Positions 7,805 through 15,075 of a DNA stretch of 64,000 bases are shown here, one piece after another; positions within the stretch are counted from its first letter, which is position 1, and the number at the start of each line of letters is the position of its first letter. The stretch comes from Streptantibioticus cattleyicolor NRRL 8057 = DSM 46488 (GTDB lineage: Bacteria > Actinomycetota > Actinomycetes > Streptomycetales > Streptomycetaceae). The translations under genes were made by a program, and so were the position numbers. The notes under the pieces were generated by a model. The model did no database searches and was not told the DNA's origin. It was given only the letters and a program-made list of their open reading frames with translations. The stretch is from positions 992,001-1,056,000 of the forward strand of contig NC_017585.1 of assembly GCF_000240165.1 (NCBI RefSeq). Direction: 5' to 3'.

Positions 7805-8208
7805 CGCAGCAGCGGCACGCCCGACAGCAACCCGGCCGGCTCGGTCCGGCCATCGGGCAGGATCCGTTCGCCGAAGCACGTCTCGACCCGGGCGCCGAGC
7901 CCGAGGAGGCGGCGTACGAGGATGCCGCGCTTGGCCCGGTCGTTGCTGATCCGGTCCCAGTCGAGCACGAGGCATACCCGCGGCCGGCCCCGGTCGGCCG
8001 CCGCGATGGCGCGCATCAGCCGCTCGAAGTTCGGCCGCTGGTTGAGCAGCAACGCGGCGTCGCCGGTGTCCACGAACCAGCCGCCTATCTCCCACCCCTG
8101 CTTGTCGGCGTAGGCCGCGCAGGTCTGTGCCCGCTGCCGCAGGATGTCCCGGGGGCCGGTGAAGTATCGGTCGTAGACGAACGCCACCGTGCAAAGATCA
8201 GTGGTCAT
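7801..8208 (-). CDS. Small resolvase-like protein without catalytic serine (island copy 1)
   Basis: The 135-residue protein resembles the catalytic domain of serine recombinases: a first strand VAFVYDRY, then RQRAQTCAAYADKQGWEI, a RPNFERLMRAI helix, and CLVLDWDRISNDRAKRG, which matches the LDRLxR strand-helix. The expected YxRxS motif reads YDRYF, so the nucleophilic Ser is missing, and there is no C-terminal DNA-binding extension. It is therefore probably not a recombinase. It is the first gene after a GntR gene and its promoter carries the GntR-type site at 8211-8267. GGAG lies six bases before the ATG. Confidence 0.6.
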   Translation of the reverse strand: MTTDLCTVAFVYDRYFTGPRDILRQRAQTCAAYADKQGWEIGGWFVDTGDAALLLNQRPNFERLMRAIAAADRGRPRVCLVLDWDRISNDRAKRGILVRRLLGLGARVETCFGERILPDGRTEPAGLLSGVPLLR

Positions 8209-8210
8209 GT

Positions 8211-8267
8211 GGACTCCAGTACGCTAAGGGTGTGATTGGCCACACACCCTCCGTACTGGAATAGTCC
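8211..8267. promoter_or_regulatory. Large inverted repeat with GntR-type half-sites upstream of resolvase-like gene
   Basis: The outer arms read GGACTCCAGTACG and CGTACTGGAATAGTCC; inside them AGGGTGTG and CACACCCT pair across ATTGGCCA. The right arm read on the minus strand is GGACTATTCCAGT, matching the site GGACTGGTCCAGT at 9110-9122 in the GntR promoter except for two centre bases. The left arm is the same motif with three centre bases missing. It starts 3 bases upstream of the ATG at 8208 and covers its ribosome-binding site, so binding could block both transcription and translation. Confidence 0.6.
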
Positions 8268-8307
8268 ACCGGTGGAGCAGTCAGGTCAAGCCTGCGGACG
8301 CAAAGAA

Positions 8308-8328
8308 GCCCCCTCGAGCTGAGGGGGC
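8308..8328 (-). terminator. Hairpin downstream of the GntR gene
   Basis: GCCCCCTC and GAGGGGGC form an 8-bp G/C stem around a 5-base loop (GAGCT). It lies 29 bases after the GntR stop on the minus strand. There is no clear U run, which is common for actinobacterial terminators. It would separate the GntR transcript from the resolvase-like gene, which has its own operator. Confidence 0.6.
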
Positions 8329-8356
8329 CCCTACGCAAGTTGACGCCAGATCAGCG

Positions 8357-9088
8357 TCACGGCTGCATGCTGTACTCCTCCGTGCGCGACCAGCGGCCCG
8401 CCGGGGTGATGCCCACTTCGTACGTCAGCGGTCGGCCGTCCTGGCAGAACGCGACGTGCCTCACCTCCGAGACCGCGGCCGGCCCGTCCAGGCGCAGCAG
8501 CTCCAACTCCGCGTCGGTGGCCAGCCGTGCCGTCCACCAGTCGCGGCCCGTGTGCGGGCGCCGTCCGGTCTGCATCTCCACGTAACGGGTCGTGCCCTCG
8601 CGGATGCGCTCCCGCTGGAGCAGGCGCGGCGCGGCTTCGGCCACCTCGGCGCTGAACCACGACACCGACGTGGCGGTCGGGGTTTCGCCCTCGAAGGTGA
8701 CGCGCTGGCGCCGCACCACCTCGGCGCCCGCCTCCACGTCGAGGGCTGCTGCCACGTCCTCCGGGGCAGGAACCCGCTCGGCGCTCACGATGTCCGCGTG
8801 CTCGCCGGCCGTGTAGATGTAGCCGGTGGTCACCGAGGTCTTGTACCGCTCACCGGCGGTACGGGCCAGGGCCATGCGGTCCCGCACGGTCGAACCGGTG
8901 CCCTGCCGGGTCTCGATGAGCCCTTCCTGGCGCAGGATCTCCAGCGCCTTGACGATGGTGGCGCGAGCGACGGACCAGCGTTCCGTCAACTCCCGCTCGC
9001 TCGGGATGGCGTCGCCGGGGCGCAGCTCGCCACGGACGATCCGGCCGCGCAGGTCTGCGGCGATCTGCTCGTACTTCGGGAGTGCCAT
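8357..9088 (-). CDS. GntR/HutC-family regulator with UTRA domain
   Basis: The 243-residue protein has the GntR winged helix at residues 1-70 (YEQIAADLRGRIVRGELRPG, PSERELTERW, VARATIVKALEILRQEGLIE) and a UTRA ligand domain at about 90-240 (TSVSWFSAEVAE, REGTTRYVEMQTGR, VRHVAFCQDGRPLTYEV). HutC-type GntR proteins bind small effectors such as sugars or imidazoles, and related ones (KorSA of pSAM2) control transfer of integrative elements. A palindrome at 9110-9123 suggests autoregulation, and a matching site before the resolvase-like gene suggests it controls the island. Confidence 0.9.
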   Translation of the reverse strand: MALPKYEQIAADLRGRIVRGELRPGDAIPSERELTERWSVARATIVKALEILRQEGLIETRQGTGSTVRDRMALARTAGERYKTSVTTGYIYTAGEHADIVSAERVPAPEDVAAALDVEAGAEVVRRQRVTFEGETPTATSVSWFSAEVAEAAPRLLQRERIREGTTRYVEMQTGRRPHTGRDWWTARLATDAELELLRLDGPAAVSEVRHVAFCQDGRPLTYEVGITPAGRWSRTEEYSMQP

Positions 9089-9109
9089 GTCGTCCCTCTG
9101 ATGACTAGT

Positions 9110-9123
9110 GGACTGGTCCAGTC
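9110..9123. promoter_or_regulatory. Predicted GntR operator (autoregulatory)
   Basis: GACTGGTCCAGTC at 9111-9123 is palindromic around its central T, and is framed more widely by ATGAC at 9101 and GTCAT at 9124. It lies 22 bases upstream of the GntR start. Read as GGACTGGTCCAGT from 9110 it matches the site at 8255-8267. Its layout resembles HutC-subfamily operators such as the DasR site, which is also a TGGTC/GACCA palindrome. Confidence 0.65.
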
Positions 9124-9391
9124 GTCATAGTCGCGGAGAGACGGCGGGCGGGTCAAGCGGCAGTAGCTCCGAGTGAGGGCCCGGCCAATGGCACAAGCAG
9201 CGCTGCGGTAGCGGTAGTTCCGCGGACGCTTCTGAGGCGGCCTCACGGCTGGTGCCCACACGGCAGCCCTGCGCGAGGGTTTGGCCAAGGATTTGAAATG
9301 CCGTTCAGTAGCGGTAGCTTGACGGAAGCTTGGGGAATACGGCCGAGAAGGCATGCTAAATGCCCGGGCAACACCGCAGGTCCGAGCCGAA
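9124..9391. other. Gene-free right end of the island with short repeats
   Basis: No convincing gene lies here. The tract has lower GC between about 9280 and 9360 than its surroundings and repeats the motif GTAGCGGTAG followed by a T-rich end (near 9216 and 9308), with a related CAGTAGCT near 9162. It ends where the right copy of the MmcQ 3' repeat begins. Such repeats could be integrase or excisionase binding sites at an element end, but no integrase is present, so this is inference. Confidence 0.35.
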
Positions 9392-9553
9392 CCTCAACAA
9401 GCGTTACTGGAACACCCTCACCCTGGACGGCTCCCTCCCCGACCCCTGATCGAGGAACTCATCGAGGACTCCTACGACCTCGTGGTAGCCGGCCTCCCCA
9501 GGGCGGAACGCCTGAAGCTGGACTGGCCGGGGGAGCGGGGGAGGGAGGGGTGA
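9392..9553 (+). pseudogene. 3'-end fragment of an MmcQ/YjbR gene (right direct repeat)
   Basis: This fragment repeats the last 50 or so codons of the gene at 4370. It reads LNKRYWNTLTLDGSLPDP and then hits TGA because one C is missing; the next frame continues LIEELIEDSYDLVVAGLPRA and ends with the normal stop after WPGERGREG. It has no 5' end. It is best read as the displaced original 3' end of the gene, now separated from its head by the 4.7-kb island and decaying. Confidence 0.8.
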
Positions 9554-9593
9554 GCTTCGTGCGGGGTGCCGGTTCACCACCGGGTCTTCCGGG

Positions 9594-10130
9594 TCACAGG
9601 AGCTCCAGCCGTTCCAGCGCGAGGTACGCCGCGGCGGCGTCGGTCAGCTCGCCCTTGCGGAGCACGCCGGTGCGGAACTCCTCAAGGGTGAGCGTGACGA
9701 CATCGATGAACTCGGTGCGTTCCGGGGTCGGTGCGCCGACCCTGACGCAGTCGGTGGCGACGAAGGCGTACTTCTGGACGTCGGAGTAGGCATCGTGCCA
9801 GTACGCCCCCGCCGGCCGCACTTCGCCGGAGTAGCCGGTCTCCTCCAGCAACTCCCGCGTGACGGCCTCCACCGCCCGCTCCCCGGGTTCCACGTAGCCG
9901 CCCGGGAGTTCGTACAGCACCCGGGCGGGGCCGGGCCGGTACTGGCGGGCGAGTACGACGCGCCGGTCGGGGGTGAGGGCGAGCACCGCACCGGCCGGGC
10001 GCTCGCGCTTGAGGTAGAACTCCTCCTTCCTGCCGTCGGGCAGTTCGAAGCGGACCCTGTCCACGGCCCGTCCGAACTTGCTGAAGATCACGTGGCGTTG
10101 GGTCTCGCGCCACGGCGTGGGGTGGGTCAT
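9594..10130 (-). CDS. NUDIX hydrolase (ADP-ribose pyrophosphatase-like)
   Basis: The 178-residue protein carries a complete NUDIX box, GGYVEPGERAVEAVTRELLE followed by ETG, in which the Glu residues coordinate Mg2+. The N-terminus (PWRETQRHVIFSKFGRAVDR) and the segment LYELPGGYVEPGE resemble ADP-ribose/nucleotide-sugar pyrophosphatases, which clear nucleoside diphosphate derivatives in the cytoplasm. The ATG at 10130 gives the usual length; no good ribosome site is visible and the mRNA may be leaderless. It lies just right of the island and may once have followed the MmcQ gene, convergently. Confidence 0.87.
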   Translation of the reverse strand: MTHPTPWRETQRHVIFSKFGRAVDRVRFELPDGRKEEFYLKRERPAGAVLALTPDRRVVLARQYRPGPARVLYELPGGYVEPGERAVEAVTRELLEETGYSGEVRPAGAYWHDAYSDVQKYAFVATDCVRVGAPTPERTEFIDVVTLTLEEFRTGVLRKGELTDAAAAYLALERLELL

Positions 10131-10301
10131 GGGGGGACTGTACGGTGTCGGGCGCGGGCGGTGTGGCCGCCGCACGGCCTGGCGGTCGGAGCCGACTGAG
10201 CCGGAAAGCGGTGTCGGCGTACCAGGTGCAGAGGCTCATCGGGTCTCACCCGTACGGTCATCCCCTGTCGTGCTGGGCGATTGCCCGTTACCGACCCACG
10301 T

Positions 10302-10748
10302 CTAGGAAGCTCCTGCGTCGTGTTGCTCGCGGTTGGTGAGGACCTGGTCCATGTGAGTCTGCGCCCATTGCCTGAGCCCGCGTGTCAAGTGGTGGAGTGA
10401 GAGGCCGAGGTCGGTCAGCTCGTAGGTGACGGTAACGGGGACGGTGGGTGTCACGGTGCGGGTGAGCAAGCCGTCGCGTTCGAGGGCTCGTAGGGTCTGG
10501 GTCAGCATCTTCTGGCTGACGCCGGCCAGCAGCCGGGCGAGTTCGGAGTAGCGCATCGGTCTGGGGCCGTGCGAGGCGCCGGGTTGTCCGGACGCGTCAT
10601 CACCCAGTGCGCACAGGATCAGGACGACCCACTTGTCCGAGATCCGGTCGAGGAGCTGACGGCTGGGGCACACCGCCAGGAACGCGTTGTATTCCGCCTT
10701 GGCCTGCGTCTTCTTGTCGGCCTTCGTCGTCACTGATGCCACCGCCAA
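10302..10748 (-). CDS. HxlR-family transcriptional regulator
   Basis: The 148-residue protein has the HxlR winged-helix core: CPSRQLLDRISDKWVVLILC, RYSELARLLAGVSQKMLTQT, LRALERDGLLTRTV and YELTDLGLSL. The N-terminal Cys of the VCPS motif is present and could sense redox or electrophiles as in several family members. The start is uncertain: TTG 10748 is the longest, with GTGs at 10742 and 10733. It is divergent from the aldo-keto reductase; an imperfect inverted repeat with inner GCAC/GTGC arms at about 10759-10782 is a candidate operator. Confidence 0.85.
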   Translation of the reverse strand: MAVASVTTKADKKTQAKAEYNAFLAVCPSRQLLDRISDKWVVLILCALGDDASGQPGASHGPRPMRYSELARLLAGVSQKMLTQTLRALERDGLLTRTVTPTVPVTVTYELTDLGLSLHHLTRGLRQWAQTHMDQVLTNREQHDAGAS

Positions 10749-10863
10749 CGTCTGAGGTAGTTACGCACTTCCAGGTGCCTACTTCCCGTCGGGAAGCGCA
10801 TCTCCCATGCTGGTGCAAGGGCGAGGGAGACACCACCCCTGGCAAGAAGCGAAAGGCACTGCG

Positions 10864-11742
10864 ATGGCGACCACCACCTTCACACCTCATCTTCCCGGCG
10901 GGACCTGGACGCTGGGAGATTCGACCGTCACCCGGTTCGGGTACGGCGCGATGCAACTGGCCGGCCCGTGGGTCATGGGGCCGCCCGCCGACCACGACAA
11001 CGCCCTGGCTGTCCTGCGCGAGGTGGTCGGCCTCGGGATCACCCACATCGACACCAGCGACGCCTACGGGCCGCGCATCACGAATGAGCTGATCCGCGAA
11101 GCGCTGCACCCCTACCCGGAGTCGCTGTTCATCGCCACCAAGGTGGGCGCGACCCGCGACGCGCAGGGTGGCTGGCCCACGGCCCGGCGCCCCGAAGACC
11201 TGCGCGAGCAGGTCCACGAGAACCTCGACTCCCTCGGTGTCGGGACCCTCGACCTGGTCAACATGCGCATGGGCGACGCCCAGGGCCCTCAACCCGGCTC
11301 GATCGCCGAAGCCTTCGAAACGCTCGCCGACCTCCAACGGGACGGCTTGATCCGTCACCTCGGTGTCAGCAATGTCACCGCGGAGCAGGTCGCCGAGGCG
11401 CGCGGCATCGCCCCGGTCGTGTGTGTGCAGAACATGTACAACCTCGCCCACCGCCACGACGACGCCCTCGTCGATCACCTGGCCACCGAGGGCATCGCCT
11501 ACGTGCCGTTCTTCCCGCTGGGCGGCTTCACACCGCTCCAGTCCGACGCCCTCTCCCGGGTCGCGAGCCGGCTGAAGGCGACACCGATGTCGGTCGCGCT
11601 CGCCTGGCTGATGCAACGCTCACCGAACATCCTCCTCATCCCCGGCACCTCGTCCACCGCCCACCTGCGCGAGAACATCGCAGGCGCCGGACTCTCCCTC
11701 TCCGACCAGGACGTGGCCGAACTGGACGGCATCGGGCACTGA
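10864..11742 (+). CDS. pdxI: Aldo-keto reductase, PdxI/YdbC-type pyridoxal reductase
   Basis: The 292-residue protein closely resembles E. coli YdbC (PdxI), an NADPH-dependent pyridoxal reductase: RFGYGAMQLAGP, HIDTSDAYGP (catalytic Asp and Tyr), FIATKVGA (catalytic Lys), and YVPFFPLGGFTPLQS near the cofactor-binding end, then LLIPGTSSTAHLREN. The usual catalytic His is replaced in the strand DLVNMRMGD, as in YdbC, so this is a subfamily trait. It starts at ATG 10864 after GCGAAAGG. The divergent HxlR gene probably controls it. The exact substrate here is an inference from similarity. Confidence 0.85.
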   Translation: MATTTFTPHLPGGTWTLGDSTVTRFGYGAMQLAGPWVMGPPADHDNALAVLREVVGLGITHIDTSDAYGPRITNELIREALHPYPESLFIATKVGATRDAQGGWPTARRPEDLREQVHENLDSLGVGTLDLVNMRMGDAQGPQPGSIAEAFETLADLQRDGLIRHLGVSNVTAEQVAEARGIAPVVCVQNMYNLAHRHDDALVDHLATEGIAYVPFFPLGGFTPLQSDALSRVASRLKATPMSVALAWLMQRSPNILLIPGTSSTAHLRENIAGAGLSLSDQDVAELDGIGH

Positions 11743-11809
11743 ACCCGCGCCGCATGTACACCTCACGGTCGAAGGCCGACGGCCCGTGCTGGGGTCTCGC
11801 GGGCCCGCA

Positions 11810-11990
11810 GAGCCACGAGCGATGTCACCCACCCATGCGTCACGGGAGACGGACGCACGGGCGTGGCGTGATCAGGGGCGGCGCCCGACCCGCAAGGACC
11901 AGTACGAGGCGGTGGAAGCGACCGTACCGCGCGCGGCCGGTGCCGGGGCGACGCTCGGGGAGGAGTACCCGCAGGCGTGACGGATCTTCC
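11810..11990 (-). repeat. Deleted second copy of the island's left end
   Basis: Bases 11810-11905 match 4822-4917 and bases about 11903-11990 match about 5276-5363. The copy therefore carries the 3' ends of the resolvase-like gene and the zinc-ribbon gene with the 361 bases between them missing. The join lies at a shared TAC. On the minus strand the two 3' ends are fused in frame (GTVASTASYWSLRVGRRP, stop). It lies in the 280-base space between the aldo-keto reductase and isochorismatase-like genes and is not a working gene. Confidence 0.8.
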
Positions 11991-12024
11991 CGCAGTCCGC
12001 CCCCCGCGGCACGCCGTCGACCCC

Positions 12025-12637
12025 TCATCCGACGTCCTCCGGCGACGGCACCACCACCCCGTACAGGTCGCCGATGGTGGCGAGGGCGGCGAGGTGGAGC
12101 TGGCGGGCGGTGAGTTGGGTGCCGGTGACGGACAGGGGGCGGGTGGTGCCGGCGTCGGCCACGACCGTGGGGCGGTTGCCGCGGAGGAAGGCGCCCTGGG
12201 CGGTGGAGGCGACGCACATGTGGGTCATGAATCCGGCGATGACGAGGTCGTTGTGGCCGGCCTCGTCGACGAGGCGGCCGAGGTCGGTGGCGTGGAAGGC
12301 GTCGGGGGCCTGTTTGACGACGACGGGTTCGCCGGTGGCCGGGGCCACGCGGGGGTGGATGCGGCCGATGTCGGCCCGGATGTCGTACGGCGTGCCTTCG
12401 CCGCCGTCGTTGACGACGTGGAAGACGGTGGCGCCTTCCCGGCGGGCCCGGGCCAGCAGCCGGGCGGGCCCGGGCCAGCAGCCGGGCGGCGGCGTCGAGG
12501 GCGGCCTGCCAGCCGTCGAGTTCCAGCACGCCGGTGGTGTAGGTGTTCTGGTAGTCGATCAGCACCAGGGTGGAGTCGGCGAGCTTCGCGGGGGTGTCGT
12601 CGAAGCCGTTGAGCCGGCGCAGCGTCGTTCCGGGCAT
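12025..12637 (-). pseudogene. Isochorismatase-like cysteine hydrolase broken by a 22-bp duplication
   Basis: From ATG 12637 the frame reads NGFDDTPAKLADSTLVLIDY, with the catalytic Asp of the isochorismatase fold, up to AARLLARAR. It then shifts into nonsense at a 22-bp tandem duplication (12444-12487). The other frame resumes with VVVKQAPDAFHATDL (catalytic Lys) and VIAGFMTHMCVASTAQGAF (nucleophile Cys) to the stop at 12025. All three catalytic residues survive, so removing one 22-bp unit would restore a normal protein of about 195 residues. Close relatives include nicotinamidase-like and ring-opening amidohydrolases; the substrate is unknown. Confidence 0.8.
12444..12487. repeat. 22-bp perfect tandem duplication
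   Basis: The unit starting GGGCCCGGGCCAG and ending AGCCGGGC is present twice in a row (12444-12465 and 12466-12487). Twenty-two is not a multiple of three, so the duplication frameshifts the isochorismatase-like gene. Slippage at the GC-rich GGGC/GCCC repeats inside the unit is the likely origin. Confidence 0.9.
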
Positions 12638-13688
12638 GGGATACCGCCTTGAGGACGTAGGAGTGGGGAGACACCGACGCTATGGCCCGGCACAGGGCGT
12701 CGGCAATGACGTCTACCATGCAGAAACCGACATCGTGGTTGCACGGCCGTTGGGGGGCGCGTGAACACCGTGGAACGACTGATCGTCATCGTTCTCTTCG
12801 AAGGCGTCGACCTGCTCGACGTCACGGGGCCGCCGGAGGTGTTCCATCTCGCGCGCCGTGAGACGGAGGAGGCGGCGGGGTACGGTGTGGTGCTCGCCGC
12901 CGAGACCATGGACCCTGTCGTCACCGCGGCCGGGGTCCGGGTGCTGCCCGACGTGACCTTCGAGGCGTTGTCGGCCAGGAGCGTCGACACGCTGATCGTG
13001 CCGGGCTCGGTCGAGGCGGACGGTGACCACCGGGTGCGCCCGCTGGTCGATCCGGCCGTGGTGAAGCGGGTGGCACAACTCGCGCCCCGCGCCCGGAGGG
13101 TCACCTCCGTCTGCGTCGGGGCGCACGTCCTCGCCGCCGCCGGGCTCCTGGACGGCAAACGGGCCACCACGCACTGGTCCACCGCGCGGCAACTCGAAGC
13201 CGACCACCCGGCGGTCGAGGTGGACGCCGACCCGATCTTCATCCGCGACGGGAACGTGTGGACCGGCGCGGGGATCAGCGCCTGTCTCGACCTGTCACTC
13301 GCCCTCATCGCCGACGACCTCGGCGAAGCGGTCGCACTCCGCGTCGCCCGGCAACTGGTGATGTACCTCAAACGGCCAAGCGGCCAGAGCCAGTTCAGCG
13401 TCCCGTTGGAACAGGTCGCCACGACCCGGCGCGTCGAGGAACTGCGCCACTACATCCTGCGCAACCTCGCCGCCCCGCTCACCGTCGCCCACCTCGCCGA
13501 ACACGCCCACGTCAGCGACCGGCACCTCACCCGGATCTTCAAGACCGAGCTGGGCACGACACCACACGCCTACATCGAGTCCGTCCGCGTCGAGCAGGCA
13601 CGCAACCAGCTGGAAACCACCGACGCCACCGTCGAGCGCGTCGCCACGGCGAACGGATTCGGCACCACCGACACCCGGCGGTTTCTAG

Positions 13689-14970
13689 GGGTCGTCGCAA
13701 CACGTGGTCGTGTTGATCAGGCCGCGAGCAGTTTATGCAGGCGCTCGGCTGGGGTTTCCCAGCCGAGCGTTTTGCGTGGGCGGCCGTTGAGTTCGGCAGC
13801 GACGGCGTGCAGGTGCTCGCGGGTGTGGACGGACAGGTCGGTGCCCTTGGGGAAGTACTGCCGCAGCAGGCCGTTGGTGTTCGCGTTGGAGCCGCGCTGC
13901 CAGGGGCTGGCCGGATCGCAGAAGTAGACCGGGATGTCGGTGGCGATGGTGAACGCGCCGTGCGCGGCCATCTCCGCGTCTTGGTCCCAGGTCAGCGAGC
14001 GCACCAGGTGGGCGGGCAGCGTCTGGACGGTGTCAGTCAGGGCGTCACGGACGTGCTCGGCGCTGCGGCCGTCGGGCAGGTGCAGGAGCATGACGTAGCG
14101 GGTGGCTCGTTCGACCAGGGTGCCGATGGCGGAGGCTCCGTCCTTGCCGATGATGAGGTCGCCCTCCCAGTGGCCGGGCACGGCCCGGTCTTCCGCCTCG
14201 GCGGGCCGTTCGCTGATCATCACCATGGGAGTGGAGAACCGCGGTTGGCGCTGCTGGGCCTGGCGGCGAGGCTTGCGCCGGGCGCGGCCGGTCCGCAGGG
14301 CGCGGGCCAGCTCGCGGCGCAGCTCTCCCCGGCCCTGGACATAGAGGGCCTGGTAGACCGTCTCGTGGACCACGTGCATCTCCGGCCGCTGGGGGAACTG
14401 TGCCCGCAGAGCCTGGCAGATCTGCTCGGGGCTCCACCGTAGATGCAGGCGATCCTGGATGAAGCGCCGCAGTTCGGGGTTCTGGCTGATCTTCCCCGGC
14501 TTGGGGCGGGGCCGGCGGGCATCGGCACGGGCCTGGGCTGCGTGTGGTCGGTACTGGCCGTTGCCCGGATGCCGGTTGCGGCGGATCTCGCGGCTGACGG
14601 TCGACGGGCTGCGGCCCAGCTCGGCCGCGATCGCCCGAACCGTGGCCTTCTCCCGCAGCCGGTCGGCGATGTAGATCCGGTCGTCCTCGCGCAGGTACCG
14701 GGACGGACCAGAAGGCGGCACCACCGCGTGGATCGGTGGCGCCGCCTTCTGCCGGCGGTCCGCGCTGCGGCCGTTCCGCCATCGCCGGCCGGTCTTCTCG
14801 TTGATACCGACGATCCGGCACGCCTCTTTGTTGCTCAGGCCCTGCTGCATGAGTTGGGAGTATGCCTCCCGCTCACGCAGCAGCTTCTTGGGCCCCTGAG
14901 CCACCGTCCGGATCTCCCGGATCTTGAAGTCCATCGCAGCATCCCCTGAACTGGGGTGTTGCGACGACCA
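13689..14970. mobile_element. IS30-family insertion sequence
   Basis: The 1,282-bp element has terminal inverted repeats GGTCGTCGCAACAC (left, from about 13690, and reversed at 14956-14969) and is flanked by the direct repeat CTAG (13685-13688 and 14971-14974), the target duplication. The neighbourhood GTTTCTAGAAC of the rejoined target is nearly palindromic, in keeping with IS30 preference for symmetric sites. It carries one transposase gene on the minus strand and interrupts an AraC-family gene. Confidence 0.9.
13717..14934 (-). CDS. IS30-family transposase with catalytic Glu replaced by Ala
   Basis: The 405-residue protein has the IS30 plan: an N-terminal helix-turn-helix (LSNKEACRIVGINEKTGRRW), a second one (ATVRAIAAELGRSPSTVSRE), then the DDE core. 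The Asp residues are in GHWEGDLIIGKDG and LVRSLTWDQDAEM. The conserved NENTNGLLRQYFPKGTDL motif reads NANTNG: residue 351 is Ala (codon GCG at 13882-13884 on the minus strand), exactly 33 residues after the second Asp, where the family has Glu. One base change (GAG to GCG) explains it. The enzyme is otherwise full length and is predicted to be unable to transpose. Confidence 0.92.
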   Translation of the reverse strand: MDFKIREIRTVAQGPKKLLREREAYSQLMQQGLSNKEACRIVGINEKTGRRWRNGRSADRRQKAAPPIHAVVPPSGPSRYLREDDRIYIADRLREKATVRAIAAELGRSPSTVSREIRRNRHPGNGQYRPHAAQARADARRPRPKPGKISQNPELRRFIQDRLHLRWSPEQICQALRAQFPQRPEMHVVHETVYQALYVQGRGELRRELARALRTGRARRKPRRQAQQRQPRFSTPMVMISERPAEAEDRAVPGHWEGDLIIGKDGASAIGTLVERATRYVMLLHLPDGRSAEHVRDALTDTVQTLPAHLVRSLTWDQDAEMAAHGAFTIATDIPVYFCDPASPWQRGSNANTNGLLRQYFPKGTDLSVHTREHLHAVAAELNGRPRKTLGWETPAERLHKLLAA

Positions 14971-15075
14971 CTAGAACGGAAGCCCTCGTCCGGGCCTTCC
15001 GCCGTCGGCTCGGCACGACACCGACCGAATACCGCCGCCGATTCCGTACCAGCCCCGTGGAGTGAGCGCCGCCGG

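Larger units (their letters stand above)
12761..15065 (+). pseudogene. GlxA-type AraC-family regulator split by an IS30-family element
   Basis: From GTG 12761 the product has an N-terminal DJ-1/PfpI-like domain (LIVIVLFEGVDLLDVTGPPE, TSVCVGAHVLAAAGLLDGKR, THWSTARQLE) and an AraC helix-turn-helix domain (LTVAHLAEHAHVSDRHLTRI, GTTPHAYIESVRVEQARNQL). The second helix-turn-helix stops after ANGFGTTD at 13688. The rest, EALVRAFRRRLGTTPTEYRR, lies at about 14983-15065 beyond the element. After removing the element and one CTAG the halves are still out of frame, with about 23 extra bases, so the gene was damaged by more than the insertion. It likely once controlled the divergent isochorismatase-like gene. 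Confidence 0.85.

Noticed and set aside
4884-8208. Calling the resolvase-like proteins active site-specific recombinases
   Set aside because: The nucleophilic Ser motif and the DNA-binding C-terminal domain are both missing.
13735-14442. A plus-strand frame across the IS30 transposase gene
   Set aside because: Gly/Val-rich antisense shadow of a well-identified transposase.
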